Below, one piece after another: positions 1-8,679 of a DNA stretch of 25,801 bases (its first letter is position 1; every line of letters starts with the position of its first letter). The DNA is from a virus. The notes under the pieces were generated by a model. The model was not told the origin of the DNA. It saw only the letters and a list, made by a program, of their open reading frames with translations, and made no database searches. The stretch lies in IMG/VR virus record IMGVR_UViG_3300025890_000139, positions 1 to 25,801 of that record; one strand, given 5' to 3'. A program made the translations under genes and the position numbers.

Positions 1-3000
1 CAAATCCAAAATATTCAATCATATCTAATAAGCTATATCTCTCTTTGACTCCACTCATTGACAAGAAACCCGTATTGCCTAGGCCTCCCTTATCTCCGTC
101 TTTTCCAGGATCAAAAATATTTGCTGCAAGCAATGCACCTAAAATTCCAATTGGTACAGATTCTCCAAATCCCTTATAACCTAATCCACCAAGAGTTGTT
201 GCCTCTCCAAAAATAGATTTGCCAGTAAATTGTTCAATTGCATAACTCATTAGTGAGTAAAAAGATAAAAAAGCAACAATGAATTCAAGATTACTGGCGC
301 TAAACTTTGCCTGATCTGCTTCTATTTCTAAAAGACCCTTCGGCACAAAACTTGTTAAATTGTTTGTTATTGATCCGCCAAATGATCCAAATATATCCAA
401 TGTTCCTTTAATTAAATCATATCCAGTATCTAATATTGATTGCATAAATCCACCAAAATCGCCTCCAATTCCAAGATTGTTTTTTACAAAATCCTCATTT
501 TTATCCTCCATTTTTACATCAAATGTTTTTGTTAAGTTGTCCTTGTAAATTCCTGTATCAATAAGTGTAGATGGTGTATTATTAAAATTAGTATCATTAT
601 ATTTATTGTCTATTTTTCCACCTTCTTCATATACTTCAAATACATTGTTTTTAGGAAAATTTAAATCTATTTTAAATTTATGCTCACCAATAAAGTTTTC
701 TATCCAATCAGAAGTCTGCCAATCAACTGAAAATAAATCTACTCCTGGAAGTCCTTGTGATGGATCTAATAGTCTTTGAGGATCATCTTCTGGAAGAAAT
801 TTACCTTTTCCATTATTATTTTTTACAGAAGGCCCTGTTTGGCTAAACATTTGACCAACTGACTTTTTCGCAGATCCAGCCAACCCACCAAGATACTCTC
901 CTAAATCACCAGATACTTTTTTTGCAGGAGACATCATTTTTCCAATACCTGCTGCTGCTTCAGCAGTGTCAACTTCTCCTCCACTTGCAAATTTAATAAC
1001 TGAATTGTATCTATTCGGATCTAAGGATTCTGGATAAGAATTTAATTCACTTAAAAATCCTGCGCCTATAAAATCAACTGTATCCTTTTTAATTATGAAC
1101 TCACCACCTTCTAGCTCTACAGATTTTTTGCCACCTACAATTGCAGGTATGCCACCTTTATCATGAGAAGGCCCTCTTAACATTCCTCCATCTGCATATT
1201 TTTCAACTGAGCCACCTGCACTAAATCTCAAAAGATACTCTGGGCCTATTCCAAATTGCTCAAATGGATTTTTGAACATTAGAATATCGCCAACATTTCT
1301 TAATGCGTTTTCAAAAAACTTTAAGATAACTTCTCCACCAGAAGCAACTCCACTTATTATCTCTTCAAACATTTTAACAAAAACATTAACAGCATCCATA
1401 GTGCCGTTAACAACCTCTTCAAAAAACTTTCCTATTGCATTTATAGGCTCTACCGTACCGCCACCAATTGTTTCTTCAATAAATTTACCAATTGCTCCTA
1501 ATGCATCTGTTGTTGATGTCCCAAAAATCTGATTAAACAATCTAGAAAGGACTTGACCTGCATCAAGAAGGCCCCCGCCTTTAAATATGTTTAGAAAGAA
1601 TTCACTAAGTGCTTCTAGCGGTTTCAATAAGTTAATTTCTGAAATTATATTTTCAAAAAACTTAACAAGGCCCTGCACTGCGTCAAGAAGATCCCCACCT
1701 TTAAAAATATTAGTAAAAAAGTCGGCAAGTCCTTGGAACGAACTTAATAAGTCTCCACCCTTAAATATATTTTTGAAAAAATCAGTCAACCCTTGCACTG
1801 ATGATAAAAGGCCTCCACCTTCAAATATATTTTTAAAGAATTCTGTTAATCCTCCAAAAGCATCCAATAAATCGCCACCTTTTAATATATTCATGAAAAA
1901 TTCACCTAGACCACTAACAGAGTCCAGTAAATCACTGCCATCAAATATGTTTGTAAAAAATTCTCCTAGTCCTCCTATTGCATCTACTAATCCAGTACCA
2001 TCAAATATGTTTGTAAAAAATTCTGCTAATCCCTCCAACGCCTTGATTGTATCATCACCAAAAATTGCATCCCAAAGAGATTCTAAGAATTTAACAATAG
2101 TTATCCCTAGTTTTTCAATAAAGGAAAACAAGGCTTTAAGAAATTTTTCAACTTGCATGAAAACAGTTTCAAGTGCCCCAAGAAGAGCATCAAATATTGC
2201 CTGGGCAAGACCTTCTATTAGTTTAATAAAATCTAAATTTGCACCAAAGGAAGGCATTGAAGCATCATCCCCACCTCTTGCTTCTTCTGGAACCTCTGCT
2301 CCTGAGACATCTCCAATCGTGGGCTGAGTTCTTAAAAGGGCATTTAATCTACCCTCTTCTTTTGCAACAACCATTTCTGACTCTGCAAGTGCCGTAACTC
2401 CCTCTATTCTTTCTCCTGTTGCTCCTATCCCAAATAGATTTTTTAAATCTTCTGTAACACTGGATGAATTAATAGCATCACCCATTGCCTGATTAAACCG
2501 ATCAAATTCCATTCCTCTGAATTCCGTGTAGGCCTGTTCCACCTTATCTAGGCTTCCAATAGAACCAAATTCTGAGAATTCCTTAAAAGATATATCTTCT
2601 TCTGTCTGAGCTAGTTTATACCCAATATAAGTAAGTAAATCATTATAAGAAAGAATCCCATCACGGAACTTTTGAACAACATCAGCAATGTTTCCACCAA
2701 GATCTGAACCTGCAACCTCAAGCTCAAATATACCCTTTTTCAAGGACTCTGTAATCTCTGCACCAAGCTTATCTGCCATTGTGCTTTGCAGCGATTCTAG
2801 ATCTTCAATTACTTGTAGATATATCTGTTGATATGCATTTGATGTTTTCAAAACATCTTGGGCTTGCTGTAAATAAGTTTTTGCAAAATTCTGAAATTCT
2901 GTAACAGCTTCATCATCTGCACCAAAAGAGGTTGCTGCTAGATATAATTCATTATATTTATCCGCTGCCAATTCAAGCTTTGTTCCTGGAGCAGAAATAT

Positions 3001-6000
3001 TTAATGCAGAATTCATAATGTCAAAAATGACATCATTGATATCTTCTAAAGTATCTGCAAGTCCGCCAATTGATGTATTTATATCACTGATAATATCTCT
3101 TTCTTGTCTTAATAAATTTAATGATTTGTATTTATCAGTAGTAGTTACCCCGAAAAAATTTAAAAACTCTTTAAAAAAATTATCAAAAACATCACCGATT
3201 GCTCCCAAAATTGAGCTAAACAATCCAACAACAATTTGAAGAAATGCAGATAAGTAAATCAAAATCGGTTGCATCCCCTCAATCAGTCTTGCAAAAGGCT
3301 GAATAATTTTAGTGAAGGCCCTCATGATTTCACGCAATGACCCACCAATCATTTCCATCAATGGCTTCAATGGGGCCAACATATCTACAATGGCCTCAAA
3401 GAAAATAGCCAATCCTTCTGCAACCTCATCAAATAAGACATAGAATATGTCCAAAAATCTTTGCAAGGCCTGCTGAAATCTTTCGTTCTGAAGAAGGCTT
3501 TTTGAAAGGATCTGAGTAACACCTGCAACAGGGTTTGTTGTAAGCATTACAATATCTTCAAGGAATCCTTTAAAGGCTCCACTTTTCCCAAGAGCATCCG
3601 AAAAAACTGCACCAATTCCTGCAGCCGTCTGGCCCATCATTCCATCACCCAAAAGTCCGGTTTGAGGCCCCATTCGCATTTCTGCTTCTGCGTAGGCCTC
3701 TTTCCAATCCCTAGCACTATCTCTATAAGTTTCCGTTACTTTTTTAATTGCATAGGCCGCTTCTTCTTCAGCAGTCATTCTTCTGGAAGTTACAGACTCA
3801 ATTGCATCAATTTCTTTTTGACTTAGTGTTTCAATTTCTTTCCATGAACTTCCAGCATACCCAATGGCTTCATTTGTTTTTGTAAACTCTTTTTCTACTT
3901 TCTTTGATTCCTTTGTAACCTCTTCTATTGCAGGGGCCATTTTAACAAAGCCTTCTGTGACCTCTTCTACTGCCTTGGTAGTATCCCCTTTTTGCAACAT
4001 CTTTTTTGGGTCACCGATAACTGTTCCATCAGCCCTAAAGGTAGGAACTCCTCTTCTTGCATAATCTTCTGCAACTGCATCTGAAAACTTTTTTGCTTCT
4101 TTTAACTTCCCTGCTGTTCTCAGATTGTTAGCAATTCTCATTGCTTCTTGAGGAGTAAGCTCTGTTCCAGGAAGAACACCACCAGGAGCAAATCGCATTG
4201 TATTCAATGCATTAAACATTGGAATACCATACTTTGCTACAGCATCCTTATTGATTACATATTCTCCACCTTCTAATTCTATGGCCTGTCCATAAAGCAT
4301 TCCCTTGATTCCGCCACTTGCATGAGAAGGGCCAGTAAGCATCCCACCTTTTTTTCTTTGCAACGCATACTCCATCTCCTGTGGAGCAAATTTACTCTGT
4401 CCTAACAATCTTGTTGCAAGGTTATTATTCAGTGGTGTTGTCTTGGACTTCTCTTCAAATAACTCCATTCTATTCTTAATAATATTCATCGCAGTTTCAT
4501 CCATGTCTCGCTGAACTGCTGGATTGATCTGCAACCCTGTACCACCACGGCCCATATATAAATCTGAGACCTTCTTACCAGAAGCAATGGTCGCATCAAT
4601 AAAGGCCTCTTGCCTGTCTACAAAATCTTTTGTTGGATCTTTTACCAAACCAAGCCCAATACCCAATTGCTGAAAGAGAGACAATCCACCTTTCATTTGT
4701 TGGGCCTGTGTTTTGGCTTGATCCAATAGCCTTGCTCTTGCTAATTCATCTTCTGTCTTTCTTAATTCATTCTGCTTTCTAATTTCTTCAGTAATGTCTG
4801 TTTCCAGATCAAGAAGTGATTTCTTAGTTTCTAGAATTGCAAGTTCTTGACGGTATTGTTCATCTGTAAGGCCTTCTCTTTCTCTTCTTTGGTCAAGAAT
4901 TACCTTCTCTCTTGCAATAATTGTTTCATTTAAGGACTTCTGTTTTTCTAATTCGCTTGTTCCTTTAATTAAGTGGTCAAGTTCTAATTGCAAATCAGCA
5001 ACTCGTTCTGTAGCAGACACTAAATCTCTTTGCTTCCCTTGAAGTTCAAGATACAGTTTCTTTTCTTGATTTACTTTCTCCAATGAGATTGCCAAATCCT
5101 TTTGAAGAGCAAGTTCTTCCATCAAAGCATTTTTAGCCTGACCAGTAATATTTAGATCCTTCAGTTTTTGCTCATAATTCAAAAGACGGATTCTATACTC
5201 TTCTTCAATAATAGACTCTTGAACTTTCAATAATGGAGTATTCTTCTTTAACCCATCCATTTCTGCTTTTGCAGAAAATTCTGTTAATTCAAGTTGTTCT
5301 CTTTGAGCCTTTAGTGATCTTTCTTCCGTTTTGATTTTTTGATTTTGTTGAATGATGTATTGGTTAATTGCCTTCTCTAAATCAATCAATTGCTCTCTAA
5401 GAATAGAATCCATCTCAGCTTGCATAATCTTGCCAAGAGTATCCTGCTCCTTAAAGGCTGCCTGTGTTGAAGGATCACCCAATATTGAAGTAATTACATC
5501 CTTGTATTCTTGAGTTAATTGTCTAATTCCATTTTCGTCTGGCATTCCAAATAAGGAAACTCGTTTACCAGAACGCAGACCTTCTTCTATGGCCTGGTTA
5601 AAACTTGATGCTTGTTTTACAAGAACCTTTGGATCAAATAAAGGAATCCCTTCTGGTAATTTGCTCTTGAAAAGAGAAGCGGTTTTTGATGCTACATTTT
5701 CTGTAAATCTAGTTAGTGCAGACTGAATACCTCCAAGTCCAGAATCAAAAGGATTAGTAAATCCTTGAATAAACTCATTTGATAACGCTTCACCCACCAA
5801 CTCCATTTGTCTCGCAAATGCAGCCTGTTTTGCATAAACTTCTTTCAACAACAAGGCCTGTGGGTCAACTTCTTTTGCATCTTTTTTGACTTCCTCCATT
5901 GCCTTCTTTTCCTGCTCTCTCAACTTAGCAGTTCTTTCTGTCATATCCATCTGAAGCTTTTCCAGCTTTGCCGCTCTCTCCGTTAAAGCAGCCAACTCTT

Positions 6001-7729
6001 GCTTGTCACTTCCAGGCAATACTAAATCAAGACCAAAAATTTTATATTCTTGGATAAAACCAAGAAGGTCATCTGCATATTCACGCCATGTACCTCTTGC
6101 ATTCATCACACTTTGAGAAAGTTCGTTTATTTTTCTATTGATAACACTTAACTGAACTTCCAACTCATTTGATGCAAGTTTTGTGTTTGCTAGCTCTTCT
6201 CTATACCCATTTAAGCGATCCATCCCTGTCTTTGTAGAATCACTCAACTCTTTAATCACCTCATCAAGAGGCCGCAATTGCTCTGCAGTTGTTTTTATTT
6301 CAAGATTTAAATCAATAAGTCTATATGCTAATAACCCTAAAATTGTAACTAATCCTGCAACCGCCCCAGCGCTTAATCCAATTACTGCTCCAAAAGAACT
6401 AAATAATGCTGTAAGAGATGAAACAATAATCATCCCGCCAAGAACGCCCACTACTGCTACAATACCTACTGCGAACTTCTCAAAGTTCAATGCAACATTT
6501 TCTACAATTTTACCAATAAAACTAAACTGATCCTTTGCATTCTTAATCATATTTGCCAAGGACATGATCTTGTTTGCAATCAATTGATTGGCATTTCCAA
6601 ACTCTTCGGCTCCTTCAATCCCTGCATAAATTGCTGTTCTTACATTCTCCATTGCTTGGGAAATGGTGGCCTTAATATTATCAAACTTGGCCTGAGTCTC
6701 TGCTGATGCCTTTTCAAATGCTGCAACCATCACTTCAGTTGTAATCATTCCCTCTGCAGCAAACCTACGCATTGTTCCAGTTGTGATCCCAATGGCCTTT
6801 GCTAATCCTTTTGCTGCCTCTGGAGCCAATTCCAAAACAGAACGAAGTTCATCACCCTGTAACCTGCCAGATGCAAAGGCCTGTGATAACTGAACAATCG
6901 CATTTCTGGCCTCTTCTGCTGTTGCTCCAGATAACTGAAATCCTTGGTTAATCGTCCGAACTACTCTTGCAAGGGCCTCTTGATCCTTTTGAAGTCTTTG
7001 TGAATTTCTTCCAATCCTTGAATAAAGATTTGCAACAGCAGCAAGATTCGATCTTGTCTCCATTGCAATTTGCACAACAGTATCAAAATTCTCTCTAAGT
7101 TTAACAACTTCTGGATTTACTGTGCCCAGTCTATTTTTCATCAAAGTTAGCTGATCTGTGATTCTCACAAAGTGACTAACCAAATCTATAGATATTAAAG
7201 AGAGAAATCCTCCAACTAATGAACCTACCCAATACGAATTTTCCTTTAATACTTTTGTAAGCCTCTCAAAAGCCCCTCCTGTTTTCTTTGCTGCATCTGC
7301 GGCACCACCAGAAGCTCCTTTTAAATCCTTTAACTGTTGTTTTAATGCAGCTACATCTCCTGCAAGTTTTCTGTTCTGTTTTTGAAGAGTTGCATATTTA
7401 CTGCTTATATTTGAGATATTAGATGAAAATTTATTGAACTTTGAGTTAATGTCGGAAATGTCCTTACCAAGACCCTTAAAGCTATTACCCATAGCTACAT
7501 TGGCTTTTGCCATATATTTCATAATCCGATGAACGCCTTTCATTGTGCGCTCAACTGATCTCATGGTTTTTTCTATTCTTGCAAATGTACCCTCCATCCT
7601 TTTTAAGGATGAAGAAGTTTCTGAAGAAGTGGATCGAATTGATGTTAAATTCCTGTCAACTTCAGTAAGCTTTTTATTAGCATCACTGGCATCAACCTGA
7701 ATTTGCATTATGGCATTATATGTAGACAT
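1..7729 (-). CDS. Tail tape measure protein (partial, C-terminus outside window)
   Basis: One uninterrupted frame runs from ATG 7729 to the window edge (2576 codons, no stop), with AAGGAG seven bases upstream of the start. Tape measure proteins set tail length and are packed inside the tail tube. Residues about 230-345 match the conserved tape-measure N-terminal domain (RIG..S..LQ, QLSQAFASGRLQGDELRSVL, AAEGMITTEV). Residues about 413-475 are strongly hydrophobic (possible membrane-inserting segment). Residues about 590-1000 are Glu/Lys/Gln-rich coiled coil. Two copies of a GPSH-x2-GGI ... ELEGGE[YF][VI]I module lie near residues 1130-1168 and 2182-2221. Residues about 1897-2058 hold eight tandem 20-residue repeats, with degenerate copies after them. 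The gene directly follows the chaperone pair, as is standard. Plus-strand frames over this gene are shadows. Confidence 0.95.
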   Translation of the reverse strand, partial: MSTYNAIMQIQVDASDANKKLTEVDRNLTSIRSTSSETSSSLKRMEGTFARIEKTMRSVERTMKGVHRIMKYMAKANVAMGNSFKGLGKDISDINSKFNKFSSNISNISSKYATLQKQNRKLAGDVAALKQQLKDLKGASGGAADAAKKTGGAFERLTKVLKENSYWVGSLVGGFLSLISIDLVSHFVRITDQLTLMKNRLGTVNPEVVKLRENFDTVVQIAMETRSNLAAVANLYSRIGRNSQRLQKDQEALARVVRTINQGFQLSGATAEEARNAIVQLSQAFASGRLQGDELRSVLELAPEAAKGLAKAIGITTGTMRRFAAEGMITTEVMVAAFEKASAETQAKFDNIKATISQAMENVRTAIYAGIEGAEEFGNANQLIANKIMSLANMIKNAKDQFSFIGKIVENVALNFEKFAVGIVAVVGVLGGMIIVSSLTALFSSFGAVIGLSAGAVAGLVTILGLLAYRLIDLNLEIKTTAEQLRPLDEVIKELSDSTKTGMDRLNGYREELANTKLASNELEVQLSVINRKINELSQSVMNARGTWREYADDLLGFIQEYKIFGLDLVLPGSDKQELAALTERAAKLEKLQMDMTERTAKLREQEKKAMEEVKKDAKEVDPQALLLKEVYAKQAAFARQMELVGEALSNEFIQGFTNPFDSGLGGIQSALTRFTENVASKTASLFKSKLPEGIPLFDPKVLVKQASSFNQAIEEGLRSGKRVSLFGMPDENGIRQLTQEYKDVITSILGDPSTQAAFKEQDTLGKIMQAEMDSILREQLIDLEKAINQYIIQQNQKIKTEERSLKAQREQLELTEFSAKAEMDGLKKNTPLLKVQESIIEEEYRIRLLNYEQKLKDLNITGQAKNALMEELALQKDLAISLEKVNQEKKLYLELQGKQRDLVSATERVADLQLELDHLIKGTSELEKQKSLNETIIAREKVILDQRREREGLTDEQYRQELAILETKKSLLDLETDITEEIRKQNELRKTEDELARARLLDQAKTQAQQMKGGLSLFQQLGIGLGLVKDPTKDFVDRQEAFIDATIASGKKVSDLYMGRGGTGLQINPAVQRDMDETAMNIIKNRMELFEEKSKTTPLNNNLATRLLGQSKFAPQEMEYALQRKKGGMLTGPSHASGGIKGMLYGQAIELEGGEYVINKDAVAKYGIPMFNALNTMRFAPGGVLPGTELTPQEAMRIANNLRTAGKLKEAKKFSDAVAEDYARRGVPTFRADGTVIGDPKKMLQKGDTTKAVEEVTEGFVKMAPAIEEVTKESKKVEKEFTKTNEAIGYAGSSWKEIETLSQKEIDAIESVTSRRMTAEEEAAYAIKKVTETYRDSARDWKEAYAEAEMRMGPQTGLLGDGMMGQTAAGIGAVFSDALGKSGAFKGFLEDIVMLTTNPVAGVTQILSKSLLQNERFQQALQRFLDIFYVLFDEVAEGLAIFFEAIVDMLAPLKPLMEMIGGSLREIMRAFTKIIQPFARLIEGMQPILIYLSAFLQIVVGLFSSILGAIGDVFDNFFKEFLNFFGVTTTDKYKSLNLLRQERDIISDINTSIGGLADTLEDINDVIFDIMNSALNISAPGTKLELAADKYNELYLAATSFGADDEAVTEFQNFAKTYLQQAQDVLKTSNAYQQIYLQVIEDLESLQSTMADKLGAEITESLKKGIFELEVAGSDLGGNIADVVQKFRDGILSYNDLLTYIGYKLAQTEEDISFKEFSEFGSIGSLDKVEQAYTEFRGMEFDRFNQAMGDAINSSSVTEDLKNLFGIGATGERIEGVTALAESEMVVAKEEGRLNALLRTQPTIGDVSGAEVPEEARGGDDASMPSFGANLDFIKLIEGLAQAIFDALLGALETVFMQVEKFLKALFSFIEKLGITIVKFLESLWDAIFGDDTIKALEGLAEFFTNIFDGTGLVDAIGGLGEFFTNIFDGSDLLDSVSGLGEFFMNILKGGDLLDAFGGLTEFFKNIFEGGGLLSSVQGLTDFFKNIFKGGDLLSSFQGLADFFTNIFKGGDLLDAVQGLVKFFENIISEINLLKPLEALSEFFLNIFKGGGLLDAGQVLSRLFNQIFGTSTTDALGAIGKFIEETIGGGTVEPINAIGKFFEEVVNGTMDAVNVFVKMFEEIISGVASGGEVILKFFENALRNVGDILMFKNPFEQFGIGPEYLLRFSAGGSVEKYADGGMLRGPSHDKGGIPAIVGGKKSVELEGGEFIIKKDTVDFIGAGFLSELNSYPESLDPNRYNSVIKFASGGEVDTAEAAAGIGKMMSPAKKVSGDLGEYLGGLAGSAKKSVGQMFSQTGPSVKNNNGKGKFLPEDDPQRLLDPSQGLPGVDLFSVDWQTSDWIENFIGEHKFKIDLNFPKNNVFEVYEEGGKIDNKYNDTNFNNTPSTLIDTGIYKDNLTKTFDVKMEDKNEDFVKNNLGIGGDFGGFMQSILDTGYDLIKGTLDIFGSFGGSITNNLTSFVPKGLLEIEADQAKFSASNLEFIVAFLSFYSLMSYAIEQFTGKSIFGEATTLGGLGYKGFGESVPIGILGALLAANIFDPGKDGDKGGLGNTGFLSMSGVKERYSLLDMIEYFGF
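1067..1183 (-). repeat. GPSH/ELEGGE module, second (C-terminal) copy in the tape measure
   Basis: Encodes MLRGPSHDKGGIPAIV, then SVELEGGEFIIKKDTV. It aligns residue for residue with the copy at 4225-4341. Both are preceded by a GG and followed by an [RK]FA-x-GG motif. Similar His-Gly-Gly plus Glu-Gly-Gly-Glu motifs recur in phage tape measure and other virion proteins; their function is not known to me. Confidence 0.8.
1556..2040 (-). repeat. Eight tandem 60-bp (20-residue) repeats inside the tape measure gene
   Basis: The translated minus strand repeats every 20 residues with the pattern G-L-x-E-F-F-x-N-I-F-x-G-G-x-L-L-D-S. Examples are GLAEFFTNIFDGTGLVDAI, GLGEFFTNIFDGSDLLDSVS, GLTEFFKNIFEGGGLLSSVQ and GLADFFTNIFKGGDLLDAVQ. 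An FF (once FF-E-N-I-I) pair sits at a fixed position in each unit. At DNA level the copies have drifted but stay at 60-base spacing. Looser copies continue to about 1300 (GKFIEE, GKFFEE, VKMFEE). Confidence 0.9.
4225..4341 (-). repeat. GPSH/ELEGGE module, first copy in the tape measure
   Basis: Encodes MLTGPSHASGGIKGML, then AIELEGGEYVINKDAV, followed by NTMRFAPGG. It is paralogous to the copy at 1067-1183, about 3.16 kb away in the same reading frame, indicating an internal duplication or the recurrence of one functional module. Confidence 0.8.
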
Positions 7730-7732
7730 CCA

Positions 7733-8227
7733 TTATCTCCTTCTTCCCATACTTGCAGATCTTCTTGCTACTGGAGCACTATAATTCTTTTGAGGGCCGC
7801 CTTTACTCTTGGCCTCATTCTTCTTCTTTTCTCGCTCTTGCTTTTTCTTTTCTTCTTCTTGTCGATGTGAGAATAGAGTCATCTCTATGTGAAATAGAGA
7901 TTCATACACATCTGGGTCATTGGCACCATAACGCTTCAGATGAGCGTCAATAGCTTCTTCACGGAGGGGGGATTCACCAAACCCACGATCTCTGCCAGTA
8001 ACATCAAGCATTTTCCAATGCTCCAAACAAAACTGGTTGAAAGGGTCTGGCTCATTCTCAGAAAGAGGACAGACATGACAGGGAGGGCCAGCATCATCTT
8101 CATTCCAAATATCAGAATTCTGACAACACCATTCAGCTTTAAACCGCATCCCTACTTCAATTCCATGTTCGGGAGAGGCCTCCTCATAGGAAACCTTCCC
8201 CGTTTGCAACTCAAGTAGGAATTTTAG
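7733..8227 (-). CDS. Tail assembly chaperone T extension, made by -1 frameshift (gpGT-like C-terminal part)
   Basis: This frame has no convincing start of its own: the first candidate is a TTG at 8209 with no Shine-Dalgarno sequence. It is open back to 8227 and lies in the -1 frame of the upstream gene, starting exactly at the A-AAA-AAC slippery site. I therefore read it as the T extension: the shifted peptide continues QEKN-LKFLLELQTGKV for 164 residues, giving a 285-residue fusion. In lambda, gpG and gpGT coat the tape measure and recruit tail tube subunits. Visible features are a Cys-rich segment (CC, then CHVC, then FC) that could bind a metal, and a C-terminal Lys/Glu-rich helix (QEEEKKKQEREKKKNEAKSK) ending in a basic tail. 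The stop TAA at 7735-7733 lies 3 bases before the tape measure ATG. Confidence 0.88.
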   Translation of the reverse strand, partial: LKFLLELQTGKVSYEEASPEHGIEVGMRFKAEWCCQNSDIWNEDDAGPPCHVCPLSENEPDPFNQFCLEHWKMLDVTGRDRGFGESPLREEAIDAHLKRYGANDPDVYESLFHIEMTLFSHRQEEEKKKQEREKKKNEAKSKGGPQKNYSAPVARRSASMGRRR

Positions 8228-8235
8228 TTTTTTTC
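8224..8235 (-). promoter_or_regulatory. Programmed -1 ribosomal frameshift site A-AAA-AAC followed by the stop codon
   Basis: On the minus strand the sequence is G-AAAAAAA-C-TAA. The zero frame reads GAA AAA AAC TAA, so bases 8233-8227 form the canonical heptamer A AAA AAC in the correct phase, with the stop codon immediately after it. Slipping by -1 leads into the open frame at 8227-7733. A weak imperfect stem (8202-8194 with 8178-8170) lies about 25 bases downstream, further away than usual stimulators. Confidence 0.88.
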
Positions 8236-8589
8236 CTGTATCCCCAGTTGCTCTCTTGAACGAGTTTCAAGCTCTGAAAGAAGCTCCTCAATCAAGGGTT
8301 GCAGTGCAGGGGTACGGAACCATTCTTTTTTGGCTTCATCCGTACATGAGATTTGTGATCCACGTTCATCAACCACATTCTCCCAACTGATACATGATTT
8401 CAACCATTGTTCTTCAAGGAACTTTGAAATTCCCTTGTTGTTTTTGACCCTTTTTTCATAAATCGAAGAAACTTCATGACGAGTCAATGGTCGCATTTCA
8501 AAATAAACATCCTGTAAATCAGGATTCATTTCTGCCCCAGGGCATTGAATGCGAAAAGTTTCTTGTAGTTTGCTTGGTACAAAAGCCAT
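8224..8589 (-). CDS. Tail assembly chaperone (gpG-like)
   Basis: A 121-residue protein starting MAFVPSKLQETFRIQCPG and ending LGIQEKN just before TAA. The start at ATG 8589 is preferred over the longer GTG frame at 8655, because the extension overlaps a structured leader and has no ribosome site. The pattern WLKSCISWENVVDERG followed by a helical C-terminus resembles tail assembly chaperones, whose segment around 'gWenv.D..G' is conserved. Position (between tail tube and tape measure) and the frameshift signal at its end support the call strongly. It should act in the cytoplasm during tail assembly and not be part of the virion (family knowledge). Confidence 0.85.
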   Translation of the reverse strand: MAFVPSKLQETFRIQCPGAEMNPDLQDVYFEMRPLTRHEVSSIYEKRVKNNKGISKFLEEQWLKSCISWENVVDERGSQISCTDEAKKEWFRTPALQPLIEELLSELETRSREQLGIQEKN

Positions 8590-8632
8590 AAAATTACCCC
8601 ATAAATTAAGTGAAATGCCCCATTGCATCGAA

Positions 8633-8679
8633 AGGCGACACAAGGATGGGGCCACCTTGAGGAAGCTTCCTAGTCGCCT
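8633..8679 (-). other. Compact three-way-junction-like inverted repeat upstream of the chaperone gene
   Basis: Outer arms AGGCGAC (8633-8639) and GTCGCCT (8673-8679) are perfectly complementary over 7 bp. Between them, with only single spare bases, are a CAAGG/CCTTG hairpin (8641-8659) and the perfect palindrome AGGAAGCTTCCT (8660-8671). The 5' arm on the transcript overlaps the end of the 60-residue gene. It lies 44 bases or more before the chaperone start and could be an mRNA processing or translation-control element. Confidence 0.55.

Noticed and set aside
1556-2040. CRISPR-like array from 60-base periodicity
   Set aside because: Repeats are degenerate, have no unique spacers and are fully coding in one frame.
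1587-2327. 246-codon plus-strand open frame
   Set aside because: It is the antisense shadow of the tape measure 20-residue repeats; the minus frame is continuous for over 7.7 kb with coherent domains.
8590-8655. GTG start extending the chaperone by 22 residues
   Set aside because: It begins inside the structured element and has no ribosome site; ATG 8589 gives a normal chaperone N-terminus.
8633-8679. tRNA-like gene
   Set aside because: Only about 47 bases with two internal hairpins, no T-loop or anticodon arm features, no CCA.
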